From NCBI GenBank assembly GCA_019916065.1, contig CM034242.1, positions 10,732,879 through 10,796,878 on the forward strand: a stretch of 64,000 nt of DNA, written 5' to 3'. Shown one piece after another: positions 1 through 13,200 of this stretch. This DNA is from Vitellaria paradoxa. Its lineage: Eukaryota > Streptophyta > Magnoliopsida > Ericales > Sapotaceae. Made by a program: the position numbers and the translations under genes. Within the stretch, counting starts at the first letter, position 1. Every line of letters begins with the position of its first letter. The notes under the pieces were generated by a model. It made no database searches. It was not told where the DNA came from and saw only the letters and a program-made list of their open reading frames with translations.

Positions 1-1069
1 GAGCACCCGACGTGGACATCTGGAGACAATTATTCTCATCTTTAGAGGAAAGGTTGAGAACTCACCAACAGGTATCTCTCTGTTCTTCGATTTTTACTTA
101 TCAATGTGGATATCTCTTCTGATCCCTGAAAATGGACTTCAACTTGCAGGGTGGATTCTCCACAAACCTCGCTCCAGCAAAATTGGTTGGTAAATTGCTC
201 AACCTTTTTGATAGCACTGCTCACCGTGTTGTTGGGAGCCTACCACCACCTGCACTGTCAACATCACAGGGCAGTGCACAAGCCAGTGAACATTATTACC
301 AAACCTCGGGGCCTAAAGTATCAACTAGTCAATCAACTATGGCAATGTCATCACTAATGGCTTCAGCATCGATGGAGCCAATAAGTGAATGGACTGCTGA
401 TAATAGAATGACAATACAAAACAGAAGTGTATCTGAGCCAGACTTCAGAACTCCAAAACAGGTGGGTGATTTCCATGCTAGAACCCAATCTTCATTTTGA
501 GTCTGTTGATGTGTTTTGAGTGTTTTCTTGATCTTTGGTAATAAAAGTATGAGGTCTTCTCAAATTGATGTAGGATCACCTGGACTCATCAAAGGAATCA
601 ACCTCATCTAGCACACAAAACAAAGTATCCCGCTTTGGTCGTTTTGGTTTTGGTTCACAGCTCTTGCAGAAGACTGTGGGATTAGTCTTGAAACCCCGTC
701 AGGACCGACAGGTAGTGTTTTAGGTTAATGTTCTTCTAGTTGATCTTTTGTATTGGAAGGAATATTAAAGAAATTTATTTGGTTTCCCTTTTCACCTTTT
801 CTTCTGTTTTGCTATTGAAGGCAAAGTTGGGTGAGAAGAATAAATTTTACTATGATGAAAATCTCAAGAGATGGGTAGAGGAAGGGGCTGAAGCCCCCCC
901 TGAAGAAGTTGCTCTGCCACCTCCACCAACAACTGCAGCATTCCAAAATGGAATGTCGGATTACAACTTGAAAAGTGCATTAAAAATTGAATCTTCTCCT
1001 GGCAACAGAAGCCCAGATTTTAAAAGCCCTGCTCCATTGGAACATAGTTCAGGAATTCCACCTATTCCA

Positions 1070-1103
<34 letters not shown>

Positions 1104-2432
1104 TGGGTGTCCGTTCAAGGTAACTTTCAGGAACTTCTATTTATGTCAATGCTACATTTAAATTTTGGCGCTGTTATAGTTCTTTGCAAAATATTTTTGT
1201 TGGGTAGACTGAAAAGAGACTACCAGTGGGGTGGATGTCTATATCACACCAGCGAAGGATGGATGGATCTAGGTACCACCTAGATTGGTAATGGCTGCAG
1301 GAGGCTCTACTGTTTGCATGTGCAGTAATGCAAAGGGTGCAAGTGTTATTCGGAATGAGCAGGCATAAGGTGTGTATAGGTGGCTTTTTAAGTCCATCGC
1401 CGAATCCCGGGCAAAGGAAACTACCAAGCTGGAGCACAGTTAGGGCAGAGTGAATTTCTGGTGGATAAGTGAAATGCTGAGAGATTGGAAAAACACTGCT
1501 GCTTGTGTTTTTCGGTTCCTACATAATTAGGTGGATAACTGTATGAGGTCGATGTAACATTCAAAACCGGGTGAGAACCAGGGTCAATTACAGGGAGTTT
1601 GTTTTAAAATTCCGGTGAAAAATTAATTGGAGAAAATTTCTTTTGTTTGGTAAAAGTTGTTACCAAAATGGAATTTCATTGTGTTCTAAAAATTAGATAG
1701 GTGAGAAGGGAATTGCCTAGGGATGCATTTCCTTGCATGCTGGGCAGGTAAGGCTTTAAATGGCAGAATTGGCTGCATCACTCTCTGGGTTTTGGAAGTT
1801 GACCTTTGCGCATTCTAGTGCTATTTTCTAGTTTCTTTCAATTATCAAGCTCAATGACGCATTTTTGCTTGGGGTTTTTTGGCAGGTATGTTGACACCTT
1901 CAACAAAGGTGGTGGGAATCCTACAAATTTATTCCAGTCACCTTCAATCCCATCCATTAAACCTGCCAGTGGCGCCAGTCCAAATTTTTTTGTTCCCACT
2001 CCAGTGTCCTCAACTGAACAGACATTTGATAATACGGCAGATAGCACGCAAGAAACCACAGAAAGTAATGAAAATACGTTAATACCCACCACATTGCATT
2101 CTACTGCCCAACCATCTTCGGTGACTATGCAAAGATTTCCGAGCATGGACCAGATCTCAAACAAGGGAACAATGACTAATGGCAATGGCTCCCATTTATC
2201 TCATTCACGACGAACTGCTTCATGGAGTGGAAGCTTCAGCGGGGCACATAGCCCTCCCGATAGGACTGAACTAAAACCTCTAGGAGAGGTATTGGGTACG
2301 CCACCGTCGACATACATCCTTAGTGAAACTTCCTCGGAGCACTCACGAACGAACGGTGGCAGTTTTGGAGATGTACACTCACAAACGAATGGTGGTGGTT
2401 TCGGGGATGAACTTCACGAAGTAGAACTTTGA
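1..2432 (+). CDS. SEC16: SEC16-type COPII coat assembly factor, 3' part (partial)
   Basis: Five exons are read as 1-71, 150-461, 574-711, 821-1119 and 1886-2432; all borders are GT-AG and the frame stays open, giving 454 C-terminal residues ending in HEVEL and TGA. The recognisable part is the short conserved block at the start of the fourth exon ([20 protein letters not shown]), typical of the C-terminal region of Sec16, the scaffold that organises COPII budding at ER exit sites. Before it lies a Ser/Thr/Pro-rich stretch, after it proline-rich and Ser/Asn-rich low-complexity sequence, as usual for Sec16 tails. The ancestral coatomer element and central conserved domain must lie upstream of base 1. 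The last intron (1120-1885) is the longest. Plants usually have two SEC16 paralogues (MAG5/SEC16A and SEC16B); I cannot tell which this is. Family call is firm. Confidence 0.88.
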
Positions 2433-4211
2433 GCTGCCAGAGGTGCAGGTAGCTAGTTTTGGTGATTCTTCACATAATGTTTGGTACGATTCCGAGCATC
2501 TCCAAACGCAAAATGTTGGGTAGCAACTGAACTGAAGAGACCACCATTGCAGTTTTTCTTTTTCTTATCCCCCTAGAGGACGTATTTTGTTATACCATTG
2601 GCTGGCTTAAATTATATATTCACTATACTTTGTAGGGATAGATTTTGTTTATTCTCCAGCAGGAGTCTGACACCATGTGATGCTGAAGGAGACGGCGTTC
2701 TTACTATAAAAGGCAATGAAAGTGTGCAAAGGCACAAATGTACAGTTCATTTTTTTTTTCATTTATTAAGGAAGGGAAGTCTCTTCGAGAGGATAGAAAA
2801 AATAAGATGTCTTCTTCTCTTTGTTGCATTTCAATGCTTAGGTTCCAGCAATACTACGAGTTCAACGAAGCCAGCCACTTCTTGGTTGAAACTACTTTTT
2901 GATCCTTAATTTTGCCTTTGTTGGAGTTGTAGTTGGGAAAGTCTTCTCGATTTAGAGATTAGAGATTCATTTGTTGTTGTAATTGTGTTTAACACCTCCT
3001 GCCCTGTTTATTAGTTGTAGTCGTCTTCTTTGTCCTTGGAAAATTCTTTTTTATTTTATTTCGTACCAGAGTAATGTGACAGCTGATGGAAAATTCTGAT
3101 TGTTTAGAGCTCGTCTTGTAACATATGTTTTTTTTTCTCTTCTTCCAAGAAAAAACAAAAAACAAAAAATATGTTGGATAATATAATTTTGTTTATAGTA
3201 ATTAATTTTTATTTTAATTAATTAATATTTTATTAATATATTTTTATTAAAGTTTTAAAAAGCCAAATATGATTATAAAAATGTAAGCATTAATTAGCTA
3301 TTAAATATTGAATTTGCAATCTCATGTTTTATTCATTCAACTAATAATATTTATTGAGATTTTTAGAGCTAGCGTTACTTGTGAATCATGTGATCCTGTG
3401 AAGTTGCTGTAAATTCAAGAGCGTCACTTTGTGTCCTATTTAAAACAACATATTGCCAAACACGTCATCGCTACAACCATACTTTTAGTTAATTCTCTTC
3501 TACTAATAAATGAGTTCACCCAGTTTCAAGGGAAAAAAGGATAAACAAGCTTACCCTTGTCATTTCAATTGCATTCTAAATAATTGATCGAATAATATCT
3601 AAAAAATTAATATGCCAAAATGAGTATAACAACTATATCATACAACAGCACACGTGTATTAAAACTGGTTATAACAATTGGAGGCCATATATCCCCAAAG
3701 GGGATTGTTCAAGCCCTGTCTTGGCAAATTGTCTCGTCTCGTCATAAACCCATTCCCTAACTGGAATATATATATATATATATATATATCACTGAACTTT
3801 TCGAGTTTCAATCAAACACCACAAAACCGTCAGGACTTTTAATGTCACTTGGTATAAACCTTGTGCAATGCAATGCAATACATGGAACAAAAAAGGTCAC
3901 TAAAGACTATACTTCTCTTTCCCCGGTCAAAAATAGGACAACACTGCAATCCAATCTCCATTTTTTTATTATTTATTAATTATTATTTTATGAATTACAC
4001 TGGAATCCAATCTTCAACCCACGAAAATGTTGGCTTCCAATTTCAAAGGAAAGGAACCCACCTTGTCAGTTAGCTGAGTTTTGCTATTCAAAATTGAAAA
4101 AAGGGGAAAGCATAATAGATAGACAGTATACACAACTTGAATGTTAAGTAACTCTGCAGGCAACAACAGGGGAGCCAAAGTAAAAATTAATACACAAGTG
4201 TAGTCGAGAGA
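2433..4211. other. 3' flank of SEC16 and convergent spacer
   Basis: About 1.8 kb between the SEC16 stop and the stop of the opposite-strand synthetase. The first 600-700 bases are of mixed composition and probably hold the SEC16 3' UTR. From about 3120 the sequence becomes AT-rich without a convincing reading frame. A (TA)n run lies at about 3766-3790. I see no transposon ends here. Confidence 0.6.
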
Positions 4212-7200
4212 TCAAAATTCAGCTGAGCCAGGAGTCCGAGGGAAAGGTATTGTATCTCTTATATTCTCTATTCCTGTAGCAAATTGCACAAGCCTTTCGA
4301 AGCCTAATCCAAAGCCTGCATGAGGAACTGAGAGAAAAGAACAAGAGAATGTGTTTAACGTTCCTGATTCAGATCATCCAAGGAATATACATATATATGT
4401 TTTTTTTCCTCCCCTCTGGGACAATTCTGAAAAACATTATAAGATGAATAACTATAGGCTGTGTTTGAAGTGCTATAAAACTCCAAAAAACTCCAACAAC
4501 CTCTATAACTCACTAAAATTATTTATCACACTTTTACTTTTCCCGCCTTTATTAATTTCAAAAAATTTCAATATTTCGCTAAAAAAAGAGAAAATTCGTA
4601 ACGAAATTGATCGAAGGCGAATTTTTTTTTTCATAATCATATTCTTCGCGTCGAAAGCTTTTAAACGAATACCATTATCGCTAATTTATCTCTATTTTTT
4701 TAAATCCGTTCGAATGAATTTGGATAAACCGTTCTAACGGTTTACTATTGTAGAATTCGTTAGAACGGATTTAGAAGGCCGTTTTAACGGTTTTGGCATT
4801 GTTCAGAGAGAGAAGAAGTATTTTTTTGAATCTGTTAGAACGGATTTGGGAAACCGTTCTAATGATTTTGGAAAATCGTTCTAACAGTTTTGGCACTGTT
4901 CATTTCCAAAAAACGTAGTTTGAAAAAAAACACCAAACGCTCTTCTTTACTCCAAACCACATTTTTTCTTATTTTTTATCACTCCAAACGCTACCTATAC
5001 CTAGAACTGAAGGGGCCTCACGCCCTCCCTAGTACCTAGCTGCCCTAATGGTGTATAGGAAATTCAACGTTTGAGTCAACACCAATTACCAGCTCAAAAG
5101 ATCATTATATTCAGGGCCGGGTTAGAAATTTTGGAACAGAAAATCAGGATTTAGGTCATGAATTATAATTCTATACTAATTCAAGTGCCTTCATAATTTT
5201 AATTAGCACAGAATTAGAATTCCATGGTTTGAGGGAGACAGAGAATCAAGTGGAATTACAATTCTAGCTCCTAAAGAGAGAAAAAGATCATCTCCACCCC
5301 TTTTTTGCGGTTAGTTCCATGAACAAGAACAAAAAATAAAAATAAAATAAAAAGATCAACACAATAAAAAAATTTTTTTGATTAATTCTTCGAGGGAAAA
5401 AAAGTTTACAAATGCAGATAACTTGCACCTTTTTCGAGATTGAATGAAAAGAGTAATATTAACATATTTAGGTAAGAATTGTCCAGAAACAAAGGGCTGA
5501 GAATAATAGACCTATCTACATAGGCACCATGGCATAATGCTAGAAGAAGGCTCCTGAGCAACTAAAATCTTGAGTAAAAAGACTAGAGGATGCATAAAAC
5601 CTTGAAACCAAAGTTTGCAGAACAAGGGCTTCAGTCCCATTTTGAACTATGTTTATACCTTTATTGGAATCTGAACTGATTTTTATTTAAATGATCAAAT
5701 GTGCTGACAACCTCCATTGTTATGATTACTTGATCAAAAAATATAAAAAAAGTGCATCCCCTTGATGCTTTAAATTAATAATACATATTTTATCTATCAA
5801 AAACAAAAGATGACTGACCTGAGCCATAACGTCGCAGATCAAGATACCACCAATAGCTTTCCTTATTGAGCTTTAAACCATCTAAGCGAGCTTCCAGATA
5901 TTCAAGGCGTTCTTCCCTCTGGCTTCCACCAATAAGTTCACCAACCTGACAATGAAGAGCACCTTTGAAGCAACTTCGAGAAATGCAGCAATTTCATCCC
6001 CATTCTGAGTGTGCCCTCAAAGGGACTAAGGACAAAGTTTTTGTCAAATTTTTGAATTTAACAACTTTTTTTTTTTCCCATCAAAAAGTTGCAAGTCCTA
6101 AATATTACAGAGCAGGCAGAGGTTCTAATTTTAAAATCACCACTTACAAAGAAAAAGAAAAAAAAAACAATTTCAATAGTCACACATGCTTGACCCTAAC
6201 AAAAAAGTATGGCGTGTGGCCACCTGTGAGGGGGTGAATTGAGAATATAAAATAATAATAAGTAATAAAATTACTCTTTCTAACAATTTGAACTTTCAGG
6301 TGAGACGGTTACTAATATTTTAACAATTTTATCCACTTTGAATTATATAGTTCACAATGGGGAGGACTGGAAATGTAAAGAGACGACAAGGCACAAAGAG
6401 ACCATTTATTTTTATGGCTAATAACTTTCTATTAGGAAATTAGGTCGAGTTTGTCATAAGAAAATGCAAAGTAGGAAAAAGTTGAAACCATGGTGATCCA
6501 AGCCAGATTCGATAAAACCAGTCTGTATGGTGTTGCTCTGTGTGTGTGTGTGTGTGTGTGTTATTTTTTTCTTTTTTTTTTTTTTCTTGGGGGGGAGGTG
6601 GATAGGAAAATGAAAGACTTTGAATTTATTTTCTTCTTTACGACAGAATAATGTGAAGAAAATGAATAAATATTTTTTTAAAAAATAAATAAAATTTTAT
6701 TACGTAAATCATAAACATATATGAGTAAATTTGTTTTCTTATCCCTTGACAAATTGTTGATCTAAACACAGCAAAATTGACAATATCATTTCCTTTCAAC
6801 ATAATGATAGGAGACAATGAATGAAATATTGAGCTCCAAAAGTCTCCAATGTTGTTATGGGTACCTGCGAAAAAGGCCAAAACACTTGAGAGTAACACTT
6901 TAGTGGTATTCCACCCCTTGTTTATTTTTGGTCCTTTTTCTTTTGTGGGCCCTCATCTGATCCTTAGAATGAATACAATTGTTTTCCATTTCATTGGTGA
7001 TTGAGCACAGTTTCCATAAAGGTCTGCAGTCAGACTTGGAGGATTTCTTCTTAGGTTCTTGGAGATTTATAAGTCCATCTTACATTCTCATGTTAAGTAG
7101 ACCCAATAGGAAACCACAAGAAAGTCTACAACAACTATTGCAGAACCGGAAGGACACTATCAATAATCAGTGTTAAAGCAAATGGATTCCCAAGAACGCA

Positions 7201-10200
7201 AGGACAAGATTTTGGGTAGACAAAAGGGAAATAGCAGTATTGGGCATTCTATGCCACACGGTATCACATAATATCTCCTATCCTATCGTTAACCAAAAGA
7301 TGTTATTTTCTGATGCCGTTTGTTTCTTTCTAGAAAAGTATGACTAGGTTGTAACCATATACTGCTAGACTGCATAATTGCAATGGAAAATGTATTGGGC
7401 GTGACTCCTTAGCTAGAATGTCCATACAACCTGGGTTCGCCTGATATAAAAAGAGAGAAGAAAAAAAGTTGAAAGCGTTAAATATTGCACCACTAGATCA
7501 AAACACCAAATTTGTGAAGCCAACCAACATGTGCAACCCCAAGAGGTTTGAATAAGATGCCAGAACTCAGCCTTCCAAACAAGATATCATGGGCACCAAA
7601 ATCCACATGAATTTTTATTTGTGTTAATGGCTGCCAAGGAAGTACATCCATAAATTCACCCTTCCCCAATGTAACAAATACAAGGAGAAAAAGGTTGGCA
7701 TGCAGTAATGCACATGCTCCTCTGTTCACGATATTCCTATATCATCTTTAATTATTCTTCAGTACCTAACCATCAAATTTGGAGCGATTTGTGCTAAACT
7801 AGTTAAGACTGTTGGATGATTTAGCAGAACCTACATTGTTCAAATTATGTTCTTCAACCAAGCAAAAGCAACATTGGTATCTCAAATGATTTAACCTTCG
7901 ACGTCCACAGTGAATTCCCCTGATAGAACACCAAAATGCATCATATAAATGTACAGAAGCATCCATGCACACATATACCTAGACCCATGCATGCACAATG
8001 CACACATGCTTGCATTGACAAACACAGAGACAAGTTTTCACACATCCACGTATTTATGTATATGATTTAATTCAATCTTCATCCTTTACCAGAGGACGGA
8101 AAGCCATAGCAGTGTGTGTACCACATGATGCATCAGTTACATATATAATGTACATCAAGTACACAATTGCAAAAATCAAATATTTAACATGATTCTATGT
8201 TCTTCGAACTTCCACAGGCCCCTTTCAGCCTCAAGTAGAACCAGAATGATTTATCATTCAATACCTTTTGGGTCAGATAATAATGATTTATCAGTTACAT
8301 ATATAATGTACATCAAGTACACAATTGCAAAAATCAAATATTTAACATGATTCTATGTTCTTCGAACTTCCACAGGCCCTTTCAGCCTCAAGTAGAACCA
8401 GAATGATTTATCATTCAATACCTTTTGGGTCAGATATAAATTAGCAATAACAAGAAAACGAGAAGTGCAAATGTACCCGAGGAACCAACATATCCATGGC
8501 TGCAACAGTCTTTCCATCATCATTTTGACGCATATAAAATGCCTTTATCTCCTGAAAGTTATACATTAAGAATCTTCAAGAATTAGTTTCATTATTAGTT
8601 TCCCACATAAACACAAGCTAGATAGAAAACATACCTTGGGATAGTCTCTTACTATTACTGGGCATCCGCCAAAGGCCTCTTCAGTGATGAAACGTTCATG
8701 CTCACTCTGCAAATCACAACCCCATTTCACCTACAGAGAGAACAAGATAGTAGATGTATTAGACGTGTATTTACACACGTCTTATCATTTTGAAGGCTTC
8801 TATACACTGTAATTGTTAGTATCAAGTGGACACTAGCTCTAATTATGAAGGGAACAAATTAATGAATCATGCTGCAATACTATCCAAAGGTAAAACTGGA
8901 CTTCCGGATAGCCTACAAAGTCCTTTTGATTTGCCATCAAAATTTCACCTGAAAAGAATATATAGAATATACTACTAATGTCATGTCTCATTACACTTAC
9001 CAAAAAGGCAAAGATTTAGTTCGTTGCAAAGGAATGCATAGGAACAAAAAAGTACCGGAAATTCAAAGTTCTTGTTTGATCTTAGAAGAATTTCAACTGC
9101 ATCAGTGTAAGTCAACTGCACAAAGTTCTTCTCAGCCACATCCTGTTTGAAGATTTAAGAGGAGGAGAAGAAGAAGTTGATAAAAATATTCACAACTGAA
9201 GAAAGCCTTGATCAAAATAATTGGACAGACGACCATGTTATATTAAATGGCAACAGGATGACTTAAAGGATGTTGAAGAGTAAGTTATGATGTAAATTCA
9301 TACACTTAGGCGGTTGATAATTCCTTTCTCAATCCATGTGTTGAAGAAATCCATATCCTCCTTGCAATTTTCAAGGATGTATTTTACCTTCCATGCATAA
9401 AAAATTACATTACTCCAACTTTGTAAGAAAATATTATGCATGAAATGAAAAAAACAACAGATGCGAAAAGGTAACATACTACGTACTGGAGATAGCCAGT
9501 GGCACAGGCCATGTCATCATTCAGGTCAGAAAATGCAAGTTCTGGTTCAATCATCTAAGGAAAAGGGGGAATAGTTATGTAAGACATTTCATCAATTGTA
9601 AATCAATCTATGTAACTCTAAATCAGTGCAAAAGAAACAAATACAGGAATCGAAGGGAAAAAAACAATTTAGAGTGGAAAAATATGAAGTACCCAAAATT
9701 CAGCTAAGTGCCTAGAAGTGTTAGAATTTTCAGCTCGAAAGGTAGGACCGAATGTATACACCTGACAAATAGTATTTATGAGAATATCAGTACAATGACC
9801 AAGAGAAATTCATCATAAAAAAAAAGCTCAACAGTTGCACAAAATTCAAGCCAAGGATGGAATAAGAATTCTTACATCAGAGAGAGCAGTGGCATATGTT
9901 TCCGCATTGAGTTGGCCAGATACAGTTAAAAATGCAGGTTTTCCAAAGAAATCCTGGCATACATGAAAAAAGAGAATAGAGAAAACATAAACTCAATATG
10001 CTACTCAATATGCAAAAAGTTCTTAATATCCTTAATGGATGACGAACTCTAAAAGAGGTGAGTCCTTGTTTCGCCTGCTCTGCCTGCAAATTCTTAAACT
10101 GAACAAGAGAAGAAAGGAGAGAGGGAGTGCACAGGAAGAATTCTCCATAGCCAAATTCAACTAATACAACAATGTTGTCCTAAAAAAAAAATAATGTTTG

Positions 10201-13200
10201 TAGTGCTAGATGCCAAACAAACAAATGGTTAAAAGCACACCCTAGCTGAACCAACCAGGCTGAGAATCCGAATGAACAACATTCACTAGTTATGGAAAAA
10301 CATTTCCGAATTTCTGAATGCCAAGTAATTAACATGGTTTTGTAATTTAATTTGCACAGCGTCTCCTCACAACATTTTGGCTGCAACAAGTACTAAGTGA
10401 ATAACTTGGATATGAATTTGTCTCACCTGTGACCAATCAATTAGACCACCTCCTGTTTTTGGAATGGCATCCACAGGAGAATTATCATGCTCTTGAGAGC
10501 TAGGAATCTGTTAAAAATCAACAAAAGTTTACAGAAACACCAAAAATAAACACGATAACTAGAGAGTGCACCCAAACACAAAAATTATAATATTAATTAC
10601 ATGGCTTTTCATATAAAATTCCAGACTTTGCCTGAGAAATACGAAAAATATAATAAATAAATAATTGACATCAATATTCCAACAAAGAACTGTTAGACTA
10701 TCCTGTATTGAATGTGAATTGCAACTTGATCTCTTATATTATGATCCACAGAATGACACAAGCTCATTTTGGACTAAACTCAAACTTCTAAAGCAAAGAA
10801 CATAAAATTGTAATCCTGCCCCCCACCCCCCAAAAAAGAAAAGAAATGATGAAGTATAAGGGAAACCATTAAGAGGAAAAAAGGAGATAAGAGAGGCAAG
10901 ATAGAGGATATCTCCTCCAATAAAAGCCAAGGAGATTAAATAATTGAAGAGGTAGAAAGTGGTAAATACACAACACAGCCACGAAAAATTGCTTAGCTTT
11001 GTAGTCAAGTCATCAAGTATAGAATATTATGTAGATATCATTCAGTGAGTGAAATACAACTGATTTAGACAGAGCATACCAGAGTGGTAACACAAAACTG
11101 TTCGCCAGCTCCTTCACAATCTGAAGCAGTAATGATAGGACTTGAGATCCAAACAAAGCCATTTTCTTGGAAAAATTTATGTGTAGCATAGGCCAAAGCA
11201 TTCCTCACCCTTGCAACCTTAAATCAGCTAGCAACATTAACATAATGATAATAATATTATGGATCCAAAGAAGATATCCCAAGATAGAAGATATAACACG
11301 CACAATAATGACAGAAACCATTTAGAATATCAAACCTGTCAGCCATTGAAACATAGAAAAAAATAATATGCAGTGAAGTAGAAGAAATAGAATGATTCGT
11401 CCTAAAAAAAAAGATGAGTTGAGAGTACACAAATCTGAAGGAGCGGCATCTTGAATTTTATTTATTTATTTATTTATTTTTGGAGATTAGTAAACCGTAG
11501 CAAACTTGTGTGTTAAGGATGTTTTTGGGCTAAACGGTAAAGGAGTATTTGGTAAATAAATCATAATTTCATACAGAAAATGGGAGCCAACTTAACCTCC
11601 ACAATAAATTTAATACAGAACCTAAAGCCTCGACTACATTAATAACCATAAAATGGTGATTGCATACTTAGTCCAAAGGACCTTTCAAGAGGGGCTCGAT
11701 GGCTCACTCTTTCATTAATTTTGTCGAAGTTCCCAAAGGGAGGAAAACAATTTGGACCTGGTCAAGCAGTCTCAAGGACTTCAAGAAGGCAGTGGCAACT
11801 GCTTGCACTATTTTTAACGAAAGCGAGCTCGTCTTTCAGAAAAAGCCACTAGATCCACAAATCAAGCAGAAACAATCATTTCAAGAGCTATTAAAAAATT
11901 CTACCATTCAGATTACATGAAAGTATTTCAATACTATATATTCCCAAGAAACGCAACAAAAGGAAAATTGAGGGCATAGCTAAACAAGAAGCAAATCATA
12001 CTGCACCAAATGTGTTTGTTCTAGGACGGAGATGAGCCTTGGTTCTCAAAAATTCCCTGCTGACCCTTTTCTTTTGGATGGGAAAGGAAGGGTCACTCCT
12101 GCCAACCTATGAAAAAATAAAAAGAAGTTATCACTTGCAGCATAAAATATGCAATAAACACGACCAACTTAAGAAGTTATAGAAACAACACAAATGAAGT
12201 CAAGGTACACAACAATTTTCCAATCCGAATTTCTGCTTTCGGATTGTTCCTTAAGGTGGTATACCTTATCTGTGCTGTTGTCTTTACTTTATTATAGCTG
12301 AAATTGCAAATAGTCACGAGATGGTTCATTACATCTAACATATAAAATTTTCATTCATTTATTGTGGCAGGAGAAATTTTCATCCATTTATCACAAGTAA
12401 CTCTGACTTTACCCATGATATAAATGAATGAAGAAGATTCATGTAGCCAACCCCAACTCGTTTGTGACTAAGACTTTATTGAGTTGAGTTATCATCCAAA
12501 GCTAGTTTGCTATGGAAAACCTAGTCAGTAATTGTTAAAATTTATGGGATATAATTTCATTCAAATGTGAAAACATGGTGCATCAATCACAAAGCAGTAA
12601 GAAGAAAACTCCAGGAGAAATCACTATCCTGTAATTTCTCCAACTTCTATGTCTATTAACGAAGTTAACCAACCTGATTTGTTTCCTGGTCTTAGTTTTC
12701 ATTAGATGTTTTAAGCAGCATCTATAAATCTTTTGATCTTATTCACATAAAATATAAGGAATCCAACAAAAGCAAACAGTAAATACTTCTTTTATGTGCA
12801 CTCTAACAGGTTAATAACAGAAGTGGATTGATCACACCTTTTATGCATAAAATTTTGGTGGGTAGAAGGGAGGTGGATTTCCCATGGGGAAGATGCAAGG
12901 GTTACACTCAAAGTGGCTTTCTGTACGTGATGTGTATTTCCTAAGGATGTTAACTCCTGATGGAGTTATCCATGTGGTGAGCACAGAAGGAAGGTTTGGT
13001 GAGGAGCTCCTTTTTGTTTGTTCTGGTTGATTTGGAGGGAACGAAATTGAAGAACTTTTCAAATGTTGGTGATGTTGATGCATAGATTGAAAGGCTCCTT
13101 TTTATCCACTTGTCATTGCTGGATGATGGGGCTACTGAGTCGAATTTGAACTCTTTTTTTATTTTTGCTAAGAGTGTGATAGTGTAAGATTGTTTTGGTT

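Noticed and set aside
2598..2909. 103-codon frame downstream of the SEC16 stop
   Set aside because: The composition fits a 3' UTR, there are no recognisable motifs, and the SEC16 frame closes properly before it.
4351..4737. 128-codon plus frame in a synthetase intron
   Set aside because: Mostly AT-rich MITE sequence (4457-4995) read through; not a protein-like composition.
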